A stretch of 64,000 nt of DNA from Paenibacillus sp. G2S3 (GCF_030123105.1 NZ_CP126095.1:5146001-5210000), one strand, 5' to 3'; numbered from the stretch's first letter, positions 27,381 to 36,895 are shown. Notes: generated by a model not told the origin, from the sequence alone. Program-made: numbers and translations.

Positions 27381-29083
27381 CCGCCCCGGCTCCTCCTATC
27401 GTATGCAATAAATCTTCTTACGAACTCTTCTGGCTGACCCAATTGGGCTTTCATTGCCAGTGTAAAAAGTGAAGTTTCCTTCAAGTTTGCATTCCTCACA
27501 ACTTCTATATTGGTTAATACTCGCTCAGGGCTGTCATCCGCAAGCTTCACCCCATCAGACAACACCACAGCTCTATCGGCATATTCCAGCATGAGATGCA
27601 TATCATGCGTGATCATAATGACCGTCATCCCCTGCTCCCTTAACGTAAGAAGGAATTCCATCATATCGTTATAATGTCTGTAATCCTGAGCTGCAGTCGG
27701 CTCATCCAATATGATAACTTCCGGCTCCAGAATCATAATAGACGCAATAGTAACACGTTTCTTCTGACCATAGCTAAGTGCTGAGATGGGCCAGCTACGA
27801 AAAGCATATAGACCGCATATCTTCAAAACATGATGCACTCGCTCACGAATAAGCTCCTCAGACACCCCTCGTAATTTAAGGCCTAGCGCAACCTCATCAT
27901 ATAAAAGCGTCTTAGAAATCATATGATTAGGATTCTGCATCACGAAACCAATCCGCTCTGCCCGCTCCTTAATCGTATCCTTGGCAATATCCCTTCCGTT
28001 CATCAGTATTGATCCGGAGGTAGGCTTATAAAATCCACAGATAAGCTTAGATACCGTGGATTTCCCTGCCCCATTTCGCCCGGCTATACAGATCATTTCT
28101 CCTTTATTAACAAGAAGGTTAAGCTTATGAAGCACTGGCCGATTCTTCTCATAACTGAATGAAACATCTCGTAGCTCAAGGATTGGTAGACTCTCATGTT
28201 TATCCTGCTGCGAATTATGGTTATCATTCCAGTACTCAAGCTTGCTGGAGCAAGAATCCAGCCGAATTTCATCTATATGCTGTGGATTCATATCTGATGT
28301 AATCGTACATCCTGCATACTTTAAAGCCGTTAAATAGAGAGGTTCCCGAATACCTACTTCTGAAAGCAGATCAGTGCTTAACAGCTCAGCAGCTGACATA
28401 TCCGCCGCAACACGTCCGTCATGAATCACAATAATGCGGTCCACCGCACGGTGAAGTACTTCCTCGAGTCTGTGCTCGATAATAATAACCGTTTTACCAG
28501 TCTCTTTTTGCACTCGATCAATGAGCTCTATCGCTTTTGTGCCTGTATAAGGATCTAAGTTTGCCAAAGGCTCATCAAACAGCAGGATGTCCACATCACC
28601 AACTAGAACGCCAGCTAAGGTCGTTTTCTGCTTCTGACCGCCTGATAATTCCTGAGGTGAAGATCCCAAATATTCGTGGATATCCACCGCAGTTGCCGCA
28701 GCCAATACCTTTTCTATCATCTCGATCTGCTGAACCGCGTGATTCTCCAAACTGAAGGCGATATCCTCTCCAACCGTTAATCCAACAAACTGTCCGTCTG
28801 GGTCCTGCAATACTGTTCCTACCTGATCAGACAACGCTGCAATACTTAGTTCTGTCTGCTCCACACCCATAATTCGCAATGACCCAGACATTTCACCTTT
28901 ATATGCAAAAGGGATGAGTCCGTTTATACAATGAGCTAGTGTACTTTTTCCAGATCCAGAGGGTCCCACGATAAGTACCTTCTCTCCTTCGGCAATCGTT
29001 AAGTTGATACCTGTGAGTGTAGGTTCCTGCTGGGCTCGATATTGAAAACTGAAATCCTTAAATTCAATCACTGCTTTTCTCAT
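27377..29083 (-). CDS. ECF transporter ATPase, fused tandem ABC domains (YkoD type)
   Basis: 568 residues with two complete ABC cassettes in one chain. The first has GPSGSGKST, LSGGQKQK and LLFDEPLANLD; the second (from about residue 300) has GRNGAGKST, LSYGQKKR and IILDEPTAAQD. The signature of the second is LSYGQ instead of LSGGQ, a common variation in ECF ATPases. A poorly conserved linker of about 50 residues joins the halves. A fusion replaces the separate EcfA1/EcfA2 pair, as in YkoD of the thiamine-type systems. Confidence 0.92.
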   Translation of the reverse strand: MRKAVIEFKDFSFQYRAQQEPTLTGINLTIAEGEKVLIVGPSGSGKSTLAHCINGLIPFAYKGEMSGSLRIMGVEQTELSIAALSDQVGTVLQDPDGQFVGLTVGEDIAFSLENHAVQQIEMIEKVLAAATAVDIHEYLGSSPQELSGGQKQKTTLAGVLVGDVDILLFDEPLANLDPYTGTKAIELIDRVQKETGKTVIIIEHRLEEVLHRAVDRIIVIHDGRVAADMSAAELLSTDLLSEVGIREPLYLTALKYAGCTITSDMNPQHIDEIRLDSCSSKLEYWNDNHNSQQDKHESLPILELRDVSFSYEKNRPVLHKLNLLVNKGEMICIAGRNGAGKSTVSKLICGFYKPTSGSILMNGRDIAKDTIKERAERIGFVMQNPNHMISKTLLYDEVALGLKLRGVSEELIRERVHHVLKICGLYAFRSWPISALSYGQKKRVTIASIMILEPEVIILDEPTAAQDYRHYNDMMEFLLTLREQGMTVIMITHDMHLMLEYADRAVVLSDGVKLADDSPERVLTNIEVVRNANLKETSLFTLAMKAQLGQPEEFVRRFIAYDRRSRGG

Positions 29084-29146
29084 CCTTGACCTTCCTCTTG
29101 GCTTCGTTTGAAGATATTTACATTCATTATATGTTTTATAGCCATG

Positions 29147-29173
29147 AAAAAGCCGGTGATCTCCACCGGCTTT
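29147..29173 (-). terminator. Terminator-like hairpin between the S component and the ATPase
   Basis: AAAGCCGGTG-ATCT-CCACCGGCTTT, followed by TTTC on the minus strand. It is placed inside the transporter operon, 20 bp after the S-component stop, and may attenuate readthrough so that S component is made in excess over the ATPase and EcfT. The hairpin is symmetric and has a short T run on both strands. Confidence 0.7.
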
Positions 29174-29193
29174 TGGTTTGGATTATATGCTAC

Positions 29194-29754
29194 TCAGGCT
29201 TCTCTGGTCAAGCTACCTTGCTTCGTTCTTGTCTTAGCATATGCAATTGCAAGTAGAGAACCAATCACTGCCACAGTGACTATATTAGATGCTCCGGCGA
29301 TAAGTCCTTGTGTGAATACTTTATTCGCTGGTTCCGCATAGATTAGAATATCCAGTACAGGTGCTACCAAGAACCAGGCGATTGCGTTCGCTACAATCTG
29401 GGCCAAATTAAAACGAATCAGTTCCTTTCGTCCGAACTCCCCATCATGAATCCCGATTCTAGCCACTAGCAGACCAACGACGAGCCCAACGATTCCAGAT
29501 GCGATCACCCAACTGAACCAAGGGGATCCATAAAAAATCGCATCCTTCAGTGTATGTCCAATTAAACCAATGAGCAATCCGGCAAACGGACCGTACAACA
29601 GTGCGAACAATGCCAGTAAAGCGTATGTAGTCTCAATGTTAGTGTTTGGAATTCCGGATGGAATTGAACCGAACCTGCCCAATATAACGAATAAAGCAGA
29701 ACCGATGCCAATCGCAACAATGGTCTTGATCGATAACACCTTTTGTTTTGCCAT
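29194..29754 (-). CDS. ECF transporter substrate-binding (S) component, UPF0397 type
   Basis: 186 residues, five to six membrane helices, with the UPF0397-family blocks [40 protein letters not shown] and [18 protein letters not shown] components bind the vitamin or cofactor and hand it to the EcfT-ATPase module encoded just downstream. The ligand of this family is not settled, and no riboswitch was recognised in the short leader (29755-29830) that would reveal it. Confidence 0.88.
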   Translation of the reverse strand: MAKQKVLSIKTIVAIGIGSALFVILGRFGSIPSGIPNTNIETTYALLALFALLYGPFAGLLIGLIGHTLKDAIFYGSPWFSWVIASGIVGLVVGLLVARIGIHDGEFGRKELIRFNLAQIVANAIAWFLVAPVLDILIYAEPANKVFTQGLIAGASNIVTVAVIGSLLAIAYAKTRTKQGSLTREA

Positions 29755-29831
29755 TTTTTCATCTCCCCCAACGCGTCTTCTTTATTTTATGTGATTATAC
29801 ATCGGAATAGTCGGAATTACTATAGAATAAA

Positions 29832-29872
29832 ATAAAAAAATCTGCAAAGCAACATAATGTTGGCTTTGCAGA
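29832..29872 (-). terminator. Terminator after the Ig-like protein gene
   Basis: Stem TCTGCAAAGC/GCTTTGCAGA (29841-29850, 29863-29872) with the loop AACATAATGTTG, itself partly paired, followed on the minus strand by TTTTTTTATTTTATT. Confidence 0.88.
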
Positions 29873-29915
29873 CCCAAACCACCTATAGATTCATTATTCA
29901 AAAGATTTGCTCTAT

Positions 29916-32144
29916 CTATTTCACAGTAACCGTTACCGTCACTGTCTTGGTACCAATCTTTCCTTTAATGGATGCCGTTCCTTTGCTCACAGCTACAATC
30001 TGACCACTAGCTGATACTCTAGCTACAGAAGGCTTAGAGCTGGTCCACGCTGCACTTCCAGTAACAACTTCTGTCTTCCCCGTGTCATACTGCGCAATCA
30101 CAATTGCATTCTGAACAGCTCCTGGAGCCATCTTCAGTCTATTCTCATTAACAGTTAACTTCATTAGCTTAGGAACAACATTAATTTTGACACTAGCTGC
30201 GAGCCCCTGGTAAGAACCTGATAACGTCGCAGTTCCTTCTGTTATAGCTTTAACAGATGTACTTTTAACCGTGGCAACTGCTTCATTCGAGGACTCCCAA
30301 TTCATGCTGCTGGAGATATTCCCCGTCTTACCATTAGAGTAATAAGCCGTTACCTTTATGGATTTAGAGCCTTTAATATTCAACTCAATCGCATTTGGTT
30401 CTACAACAATCTTAGTAACCTTTTGTTCAATGGTAACCGGGATACTAATGCTCTTATTAGCATAGGTTCCCTTTAAAGTGGCAGAACCCTTCACCAGTCC
30501 TTTGATTACCTTACCGGAAGATGTTGTCTTGATAATTGCATTCGTACCGGTAATCTCCCATTCCATAGTACCTGTAGCATCGAGTTCGTTCCCATTTTCC
30601 ATCACAGCTTTTACTTCAGGAACAGCCTTCTCTTCACCAGTAACAATCACAAAGTTTTCCTCTGGTCCGAGCAAAATATGAACCTTATCTTTAACTGTAA
30701 CACTCACTACAACACTTTTTTCCCGTATAGCCGCTTTGGAGGAGGTAGGGTTCTCCGATTTTATCTTGCCGACAATATTAACAGTACCAGCCTTTTCAGC
30801 AACGAGCTTGCCATCTTTGATGGTGGCGATCTCATCATTGGCAGATGTCCACTCGATTTCTTGACTGAGATCCAGCTTCGTTCCGTCCAGTTTGGTCCCG
30901 TTTACCTTTGGCAAACTAACGGAATCTTCAGTGTAGAGATCCAGTTCTGTTTTATCAGCTTCCAGCTCTGTAATCGTAGGATACACAGTTACCTTAAAGC
31001 TCTTACTAACGCCCATATGTTCTGCTTTAACATTCGAAGTTCCCACTGCTTTTGCAGTGATTGCTGCAGCATCACTTCCCGCAATAGCCGTTACCGCGAG
31101 CTGATTGTCCGAACTCCATACTGCAATACCCGATACATTCGGAGTGGAATTCGCAGCATCTCGAACCTCTGCTTTAACGCTCAAGCTCTCACCCATAAAC
31201 AAGAATTGATCACCTGATGGAGTTAGCAATAACGCCTCATAAGGAGCACGTACATATACATCCAAAGTTTGTGTAATTCCCAAATAAGCTACTGTAATTA
31301 CAGCTTTTCCCGCGGCTAATACTTTGACTTCTCCCTTGTCTACCGTAGCAACACTTGTATTGGAAGAAGACCATTCCGCTTTCGCGGAAATATCATTTGC
31401 GGTCGATTTTGTAGTCTCTTTGGTAAACGCAGCGATTTTCACCGGATTATCGCCAACGAGCATTTCGATTTCCTTAACAACGATATCCTTATCATTTTTA
31501 AGTTCAATCCCAGAATAAGGCAATTTAACTACTGCTTTAAAGGTTGCTGTTAAGTCTTTATATTTGGCAGTAATGGTTGAAGTACCTTCACCTGCCAGGG
31601 TAATCTTACCTTCTGCAATCGTCAATACGCTTGTATTGGAGCTGCTCCAAGTGGTATCAGCCGTTACATCCTTGGCAGAAGTCGCTGTATCGCCACCAAT
31701 CGCATTGGCTTTGACCAACAGTTTATCCTCTTCATCACCCAATTTATAGTTCCCTTCGGAGCTATATTCGAGCTTCAATTCTTTGACCGGATGTGTTACC
31801 TCTACTTCAATAGTAGCAAGCGCATGATTGTAAGTAGCAGTAATAATAGCCTTTCCGCTATCTATCGGAGTCAATAAGCCATTTACTACTTTCACAGCGT
31901 TAGTGTTAGAAGAATTCCATACCACTGCACCCGTCACATCTCTTTTGGAGGAGGATCCTTCCACATTCGCATATACCTTCAGTTGCTTTGGCGTTTGTCC
32001 AACCGTAAGTTGTACTTTGGCTGAGCTTTCGAATTCGATCGAGTTAATGTCGCCGGTAGCTGCAAAGACACTTACCGGAAAAACCGCAGTAGCTAACAAT
32101 ATCATGATGAGGAGCATTTTCGTCATTTTCCTGTACACAGTCAT
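29916..32144 (-). CDS. Secreted protein with eight bacterial Ig-like (Big_2) repeats
   Basis: 742 residues. A signal peptide (about 1-29, MLLIMILLATAVFPVSVFAA) is followed by nothing but Big_2-type repeats of about 85-95 residues; I count eight. Each has the signature of a strand, a W-S-S-S/T-N core such as WSSSNTSVATV, then G-x-A-x-I-x-A-x-Y. No SLH domain, sortase motif, lipobox or enzyme domain is visible, so the protein is either released or held non-covalently. A surface or adhesive role is inferred from the fold. It lies alone between the ECF operon and the divergent azlCD. Confidence 0.88.
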   Translation of the reverse strand: MTVYRKMTKMLLIMILLATAVFPVSVFAATGDINSIEFESSAKVQLTVGQTPKQLKVYANVEGSSSKRDVTGAVVWNSSNTNAVKVVNGLLTPIDSGKAIITATYNHALATIEVEVTHPVKELKLEYSSEGNYKLGDEEDKLLVKANAIGGDTATSAKDVTADTTWSSSNTSVLTIAEGKITLAGEGTSTITAKYKDLTATFKAVVKLPYSGIELKNDKDIVVKEIEMLVGDNPVKIAAFTKETTKSTANDISAKAEWSSSNTSVATVDKGEVKVLAAGKAVITVAYLGITQTLDVYVRAPYEALLLTPSGDQFLFMGESLSVKAEVRDAANSTPNVSGIAVWSSDNQLAVTAIAGSDAAAITAKAVGTSNVKAEHMGVSKSFKVTVYPTITELEADKTELDLYTEDSVSLPKVNGTKLDGTKLDLSQEIEWTSANDEIATIKDGKLVAEKAGTVNIVGKIKSENPTSSKAAIREKSVVVSVTVKDKVHILLGPEENFVIVTGEEKAVPEVKAVMENGNELDATGTMEWEITGTNAIIKTTSSGKVIKGLVKGSATLKGTYANKSISIPVTIEQKVTKIVVEPNAIELNIKGSKSIKVTAYYSNGKTGNISSSMNWESSNEAVATVKSTSVKAITEGTATLSGSYQGLAASVKINVVPKLMKLTVNENRLKMAPGAVQNAIVIAQYDTGKTEVVTGSAAWTSSKPSVARVSASGQIVAVSKGTASIKGKIGTKTVTVTVTVK

Positions 32145-32288
32145 TTGTTCTCTCCCTTAGGCTATAATGTCGTTTGGTGGTTTATCCCCACACTCTTTTA
32201 CTTATATCGACAATTGTACACCAAGTGTTTACCCTATAACTCCATAAAGCCAAATTCAGGACTTTCAGACTAGATGAATAGGTAAAGG

Positions 32289-32317
32289 TTGATCAAAATA
32301 ACTGGACGTAATATGCT
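32289..32317 (+). promoter_or_regulatory. Probable sigma-A promoter of azlCD
   Basis: TTGATC (32289-32294), 17-bp spacer, TATGCT (32312-32317), 36 bp before the azlC ATG. Each hexamer matches four of six consensus bases. No T-box, leucine-responsive or other leader structure was seen between it and the gene. Confidence 0.45.
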
Positions 32318-32353
32318 AACTATTAAACTCTTTCTTGTAACAAGGAGGCTACA

Positions 32354-33088
32354 ATGAGCGCAGAGAACGTACATCTAGAAGCCAATCTGTCTTCTAAAGA
32401 GGAAGATAGCTTCCTTAAAGGGGTAAAAGATTGCATTCCCACACTACTAGGTTATTTAAGCATTGGACTTGCAGCAGGTGTTGTTCAAAAGACTGCCGGG
32501 CTTAGCATTGCTGAGATTGCCTTAATCAGTCTGATTCTTTACGCAGGATCAGCTCAGTTTATAGCTGCTGGAATGATAGCGGTAAGCAGCTCGCCTGCAG
32601 CCATTATCATTACGATTTTTATCGTTAATCTTCGTCATATTTTGCTTAGTGCAGCTCTTTCACCGTATTTCCGACATCTTTCCCCACTGAGAAATATGCT
32701 CGTTGGCTCATTATTAACCGATGAGACCTTCGGGGTCGCCATTAATCAAACCTTGAACAAGGAGCGAATCAGTGAAAAATGGATGCACGGACTTAACATC
32801 ACCGCTTATTTAAACTGGTTTCTTGCGAATATAGCCGGTGCTTTTTTAGCTCAGTGGATATCAGACCCCGATCAATTCGGTTTGCAGTTTGCCTTGCCTG
32901 CCATGTTTATTGGCATCCTTGTAATTTCCATGATTGACCGAAAGAAAATTAAACTTGATTTGGTTGTCGCAATCCTTGCCGTGATCATTGCTATAGGAAG
33001 CTCCTTCGTATTTTCCGGTAGTGTAGGTGTCATTATTGCAACGGTCATTGCGTCAACAGTAGGGATGGTGTTTGAAAAATGGAAGTGA
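32354..33088 (+). CDS. azlC: AzlC family branched-chain amino acid exporter, large subunit
   Basis: 244 residues, about seven membrane segments. Family blocks are LLGYLSIGLAAGVVQKTAGL, LILYAGSAQFIAAGM and FIVNLRHILLSAALSPY, plus GSLLTDETFGVA. With AzlD it forms a small export system for branched-chain amino acids and analogues (AzlCD confers azaleucine resistance in B. subtilis). The last ten bases overlap azlD. CAAGGAGG precedes the ATG. Confidence 0.93.
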   Translation: MSAENVHLEANLSSKEEDSFLKGVKDCIPTLLGYLSIGLAAGVVQKTAGLSIAEIALISLILYAGSAQFIAAGMIAVSSSPAAIIITIFIVNLRHILLSAALSPYFRHLSPLRNMLVGSLLTDETFGVAINQTLNKERISEKWMHGLNITAYLNWFLANIAGAFLAQWISDPDQFGLQFALPAMFIGILVISMIDRKKIKLDLVVAILAVIIAIGSSFVFSGSVGVIIATVIASTVGMVFEKWK

Positions 33089-33405
33089 GATGGGATGTTT
33101 TTCTGATCATACTGGGGGCGGCATTGGTAACCTTCATTCCAAGAGTGGTTCCATTAATGATTCTAAGCCGATTTGAATTGCCTGAATGGGGAATGCGCTG
33201 GTTAAATTATGTCCCTATCTCTGTCATGGCCGCATTAATAGGTCAGGAGATCTTCTTGAATGATGGGAAATTCTCGCCTATAGCTAATAATATTGAGCTT
33301 TTTGCGGCAATTCCTACTTTTTGGATCGCGATAAAGACCCGGAGTTTGCTAGGTACTGTACTGGCGGGTGTAATTTCAGTTATGATCCTGCGGATGTTTT
33401 TTTAA
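33079..33405 (+). CDS. azlD: AzlD family branched-chain amino acid exporter, small subunit
   Basis: 108 residues with three to four membrane segments (FLIILGAALVTFIPRVVPLM, WLNYVPISVMAALIGQEIF, AAIPTFWIAIKTRSLLGTV). It is translationally coupled to azlC by a 10-bp overlap, the standard arrangement, and completes the exporter. Confidence 0.92.
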   Translation: MEVRWDVFLIILGAALVTFIPRVVPLMILSRFELPEWGMRWLNYVPISVMAALIGQEIFLNDGKFSPIANNIELFAAIPTFWIAIKTRSLLGTVLAGVISVMILRMFF

Positions 33406-33502
33406 CCAAAAAAAGGTCACTACAGCAATGAAAATGGCTGCTAGGTACCCAACTCTTTTCTAACCTTTTTGCGCCTTTATCTTCGCCTACGAAGCCGCAA
33501 AC

Positions 33503-33677
33503 GGACTCAGCTGATCTTATTCGCAGCATAATCGCCCATTTGGAATACTAACGGACTCCATAGTCGCTATCGCCATGAAAAACAGCAAATATAGACTTCT
33601 TTCTAAGGAATAGCGACACTGGAGTCCGAAACTATGCCCAAAAAGCAAAAAAATTGCAAATAACGTCATCCGGGTCC
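33503..33677. repeat. 175-bp four-motif element, single copy
   Basis: Exactly 175 bp, with motifs at offsets 1, 51, 107 and 157: GGACTCAGCTGATCTTATT and GGACTCCATAGTCGCTATC forward, then the reverses of GGACTCCAGTGTCGCTATT and GGACCCGGATGACGTTATT. The sequence between motifs is largely unlike the other arrays. It lies in the 33406-33820 gap between azlD and mtaB, which otherwise holds only the hairpin at 33756-33794. Confidence 0.85.
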
Positions 33678-33755
33678 TCCAGCACATGGAAAGGTTATGA
33701 ATTAGCGAGGGAAGATTATAACTCTGCGATTTAGGTAGCCGGCAACTAAAACCAA

Positions 33756-33794
33756 AGAGCAGCCATTCTCCACTAACGGGAAAATCGCTGCTCT
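33756..33794 (-). terminator. Terminator hairpin between mtaB and azlD
   Basis: Arms AGAGCAGC/GCTGCTCT with an inner CTCC/GGGA pairing (33756-33794); a TTTGG run follows on the minus strand and TATTATCT on the plus strand. It resembles the hairpin after dnaJ at 49726-49768 in sequence, including the loop TAACGGGA. Confidence 0.65.
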
Positions 33795-33820
33795 ATTATC
33801 TACTTACTTCTATCTATTGC

Positions 33821-35164
33821 TTAAAGGACAGCCTGCTTAAGACCGCTCTGACTAACCCCGACCAATTCGCCTCGGCATTCGTTCACACCAGCTTCAGTGA
33901 TCTTCACGTCACAAAGTTCTCCTTGAAGTGAATCATCTCCATCAAAGAAGACCTGCAAATAGTTGTCGCTGAATCCATGCTGGATATTGCGGCCCGGAGC
34001 ACCTTTAGCGGATCTTTCCGGAATCACACTAAGCGTCTGGCCTACAAACTTACGGGCATATGCTAATTGCATTTCTTCGGATAGATCAATCAGCTCCTGC
34101 ACGCGTACATTCTTGATGTCCTCGTCGATCTGATTCTCCATCCGCGCTGCAGGCGTACCTGTCCGCTTGGAATAAGGGAATACATGCATCTCGGAGTAAT
34201 TTACAGCCTTCATAAAATCGTATCCGGCACGGAACATCTCATCGGTCTCACCCGGGAATCCTACGATAACGTCAGTAGTAATCCCGACATCTGGCATCGC
34301 CTGACGGATCAATTGCATTTTGGCGTAATACTCTTCTGTCGTATATTTACGGCGCATCACTTTCAGCACATCATTATGTCCGGCTTGTAGCGGGATATGC
34401 AGATGACGGCACATTTTGGAGGAACGGTTCAGCACCTCAAGCAGCTTCTCATCGATCTGACTAGCTTCGATAGAACTGATACGCACTCGCTCCAAACCAT
34501 CTACCTTATCTAGATCCCACAGCAAATCGGAAAGACGGTAATTATCAAGATCATCACCGTAACCTCCGGTATGAATACCCGTAAGTACAAATTCCTTGTA
34601 CCCTGCTTCTACCAATTGATGCGCTTGGGCTACGATGCTTTTTGGATCACGGCTGCGCGAAAGTCCACGCGACCAAGGAATGATACAGAAAGTGCAAAAG
34701 TTGTTGCAGCCATCCTGAATCTTCATAAAAGCACGCGTCCGATCCGCAAAGCCTGGCACATCCATCTCTTCGAACTCACGTGTCTTCATAATATTACGCA
34801 CAGCATTGACCGGCTGACGTGAGGATTCAATGTTCTTCACATGCGTCATAATCTGATCACGGTCCTGGTTACCAATGACAAGGTCAACTCCAGGAATATC
34901 CAGAATCTCACCAGGAGAGGTCTGCGCGTAGCAGCCTGTTACGGCTACTATGGCCTCTGGATTACGGCGCACGGCACGTCGGATCATTTGACGGCTTTTT
35001 TTGTCACCTGTGTTAGTTACTGTACAAGTATTAATCAGATATACATCGGCGGGACCCTCGAAATCAACCTGCTCGTAACCTTCATTTTTAAATAGCTGCC
35101 AAATGGCTTCGGTATCATAGAAATTCACTTTACAACCTAAAGTATAAAACGCTACGGATGGCAT
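33821..35164 (-). CDS. mtaB: tRNA t6A37 methylthiotransferase MtaB
   Basis: 447 residues, a complete radical-SAM methylthiotransferase. The N-terminal cluster cysteines are C11 (TLGCKVN), C47 (NTCTVTN) and C78 (TGCYAQ); the radical-SAM triad is C153, C157 and C160 in CNNFCTFC; a TRAM domain closes the chain. It adds a methylthio group to t6A37 of ANN-decoding tRNAs. It starts four bases after rsmE, in the conserved prmA-rsmE-mtaB order. Confidence 0.96.
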   Translation of the reverse strand: MPSVAFYTLGCKVNFYDTEAIWQLFKNEGYEQVDFEGPADVYLINTCTVTNTGDKKSRQMIRRAVRRNPEAIVAVTGCYAQTSPGEILDIPGVDLVIGNQDRDQIMTHVKNIESSRQPVNAVRNIMKTREFEEMDVPGFADRTRAFMKIQDGCNNFCTFCIIPWSRGLSRSRDPKSIVAQAHQLVEAGYKEFVLTGIHTGGYGDDLDNYRLSDLLWDLDKVDGLERVRISSIEASQIDEKLLEVLNRSSKMCRHLHIPLQAGHNDVLKVMRRKYTTEEYYAKMQLIRQAMPDVGITTDVIVGFPGETDEMFRAGYDFMKAVNYSEMHVFPYSKRTGTPAARMENQIDEDIKNVRVQELIDLSEEMQLAYARKFVGQTLSVIPERSAKGAPGRNIQHGFSDNYLQVFFDGDDSLQGELCDVKITEAGVNECRGELVGVSQSGLKQAVL

Positions 35165-35167
35165 CTC

Positions 35168-35932
35168 TTAAGCTCCTCCCATTTCTCCAGATTCATATAA
35201 TATACAAGCAGCGGCAACCATGCCCGCTGTCTCACAGCGCAGAATTCGCCGTCCTAGTCCTACGGATACAGCCCCGGCTTCTTCTGCCTTGAGGCATTCC
35301 TCAGGAGTAAAACCTCCTTCAGGACCCACCACAACTATAACTTTCCCGCCAGACTGCGGTGAAAGCGATGCTAACCATGGAGCGACACTGCTTCGGAGCT
35401 GTAAGCCTTCCTCTTTTTCATAACAGAAATACACAGCATCATACTCACTAAAAGTCTGCAACAGCTGTTTCCACGAAAGAGGTGAGGCTACAGCTGGAAC
35501 GATGTTCCGATGAGCCTGTTCGGCAGCTTCCTTGCAAATTTTACGCCAGCGATCCAGTCGTTTGCTTTCCTTACGCTCGTCGTATTGCACTATTGTGCGT
35601 TCTGACAGAAAAGGAACAAAGCTTACAGCACCAATCTCAGTGCACTTCTGAATGACAGTTTCCATCTTATCGGCCTTAGGCAAGCTTTGAGCTACTGTAA
35701 TCTTAATTCGAGGTTCATGCGTCATCTCCAGGGACTCTAGGATGTTCACAGTGACTTCCCCAATTTCAATCTGCGCAATCTCTACTAAAGCCTCACGGGA
35801 AACACCATCGCTAACAATAAGCTTGTCCCCTGCCTTACCACGCATCACTTTAGCGATATGACGGGCGTCTTCCCCATCAATTCTCACGGTATCCGCACCA
35901 AATTGCTCCGGTGTAACGAAATATCGCTGCAT
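35168..35932 (-). CDS. rsmE: 16S rRNA m3U1498 methyltransferase RsmE
   Basis: 254 residues with an N-terminal PUA-like domain and a C-terminal SPOUT knot. The SAM-binding motifs VVVGPEGGFTPEE and VGLGRRILRCETA are intact. It methylates N3 of U1498 in 16S rRNA. The ribosome site is weak (GGATGATGATGAG), which suggests moderate translation. Upstream, 35933-36209 holds a repeat and a long hairpin instead of a simple junction with the protease gene. Confidence 0.95.
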   Translation of the reverse strand: MQRYFVTPEQFGADTVRIDGEDARHIAKVMRGKAGDKLIVSDGVSREALVEIAQIEIGEVTVNILESLEMTHEPRIKITVAQSLPKADKMETVIQKCTEIGAVSFVPFLSERTIVQYDERKESKRLDRWRKICKEAAEQAHRNIVPAVASPLSWKQLLQTFSEYDAVYFCYEKEEGLQLRSSVAPWLASLSPQSGGKVIVVVGPEGGFTPEECLKAEEAGAVSVGLGRRILRCETAGMVAAACILYESGEMGGA

Positions 35933-35970
35933 CTCATCATCATCCTGTTCATAAATTCAGTAACAAATAT

Positions 35971-36062
35971 AAACGCCTTCGCCATCCTTATAAGGACGGT
36001 AAGCGTTTAATCGAGAAATAAGTCATAAAGTATAGAGTGAAACTTATACTTTCTTATATTTG
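35971..36062 (-). repeat. 90-bp intergenic repeat, copy 1
   Basis: On the minus strand it opens AAATATAAGAAAGTATAAGT and ends in the hairpin CCGTCCTTATAAGGATGG. It aligns over about 90 bp with 56790-56883 (AAATACAAGAAAGTATAAGT ... CCGTCCCTATAAGGACGG), sharing roughly two thirds of positions. It lies just upstream of rsmE. Confidence 0.7.
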
Positions 36063-36119
36063 AAGAAACGGCTTAGTCGCCCTTAGAAGGACGTCACCCG
36101 TTTCTTCAAGAAATATAAG
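36053..36119 (-). promoter_or_regulatory. Long hairpin between the site-2 protease gene and rsmE
   Basis: Arms CTTATATT-TGAAGAAACGG (36053-36071) and CCGTTTCTTCA-AGAAATATAAG (36098-36119) enclose a second stem CCCTT/AAGGA. No good U run follows on the minus strand, so processing or attenuation within the prmA-protease-rsmE-mtaB unit is as likely as termination. Confidence 0.55.
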
Positions 36120-36209
36120 GTTTGGTCGGGCGAAAAAATAACTATAAAATTTTGATCAAATTACATAATACAATGTTTGACAGAGGTTGAAAAGGCTTCA
36201 TTCCTTGCC

Positions 36210-36893
36210 TTAGCTGCCAAAAATACTTAGAGACAGCTGTACAAATGTTCTCGACATTTCACTAGCCCAGACTGCGAGCGGATCAATCGTATAAGTCCGT
36301 AGCCCAGGAATAAACAGAATCAATAAAAAGAGAAATACAGCCCATTGTTCAAATTGCTGTAATTTGCCGCGGATCGAACGTGGGGCGATATCTTCCACAA
36401 TCCGATAGCCATCCAGTGGTGGCAGCGGAATAAGATTGAACAGAAACAGAAAGAAGTTCCATTGTATGAAGGTGCCAAAGAATAAATATACAGCCTCAAG
36501 CACGCGGTCATTCGAGATATTATCTAGAACTCCAGTTGCCGCAAGTGCACCGTAGATTATAGCACCTATAATCCCTAAGAGCAGGTTACTAATTGGTCCC
36601 ACAGCCGACACGATGACTCCCATGAGACGAGGACGACTAAAGTTATCGCGGTTTACCGGAACCGGACGTGCCCAACCGAAGCCGGCAACAAGCAGCAGCA
36701 AAATACCAAAGAAATCGAAATGAACAGCAGGGTTAAGCGTCATACGGCCTAGTAATCTTGCTGTTGGGTCACCGAACTTATTGGCGAAATAAGCATGACT
36801 GAATTCATGTACTGTAAAAGCAATTAAAATCGTAATGAGCAGGAAAGGAAGCTGATCTAAATCTACTCGAATTAAGCTTTGCAATATATCCAT
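36210..36893 (-). CDS. Site-2 protease family (M50) membrane metalloprotease, YwhC type
   Basis: 227 residues from the ATG at 36893, two bases after the prmA stop and five after AGAGG; the longer frame starting at 36926 overlaps prmA. The zinc ligands are HEFSH (about residues 30-34) in the first helices, and the distal aspartate is probably in PLPPLDGYRI (about 160-169). Five to six membrane helices. The NPAVHFDFFGILLLLVAGFGWARPVPVN block is typical of this short, PDZ-less branch. The substrate is unknown. Confidence 0.9.
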   Translation of the reverse strand: MDILQSLIRVDLDQLPFLLITILIAFTVHEFSHAYFANKFGDPTARLLGRMTLNPAVHFDFFGILLLLVAGFGWARPVPVNRDNFSRPRLMGVIVSAVGPISNLLLGIIGAIIYGALAATGVLDNISNDRVLEAVYLFFGTFIQWNFFLFLFNLIPLPPLDGYRIVEDIAPRSIRGKLQQFEQWAVFLFLLILFIPGLRTYTIDPLAVWASEMSRTFVQLSLSIFGS

Positions 36894-36895
36894 CT

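Noticed and set aside
32161..32353. T-box or amino-acid riboswitch upstream of azlC
   Set aside because: No T-box motif, no stable terminator/antiterminator pair; only a plausible sigma-A promoter.
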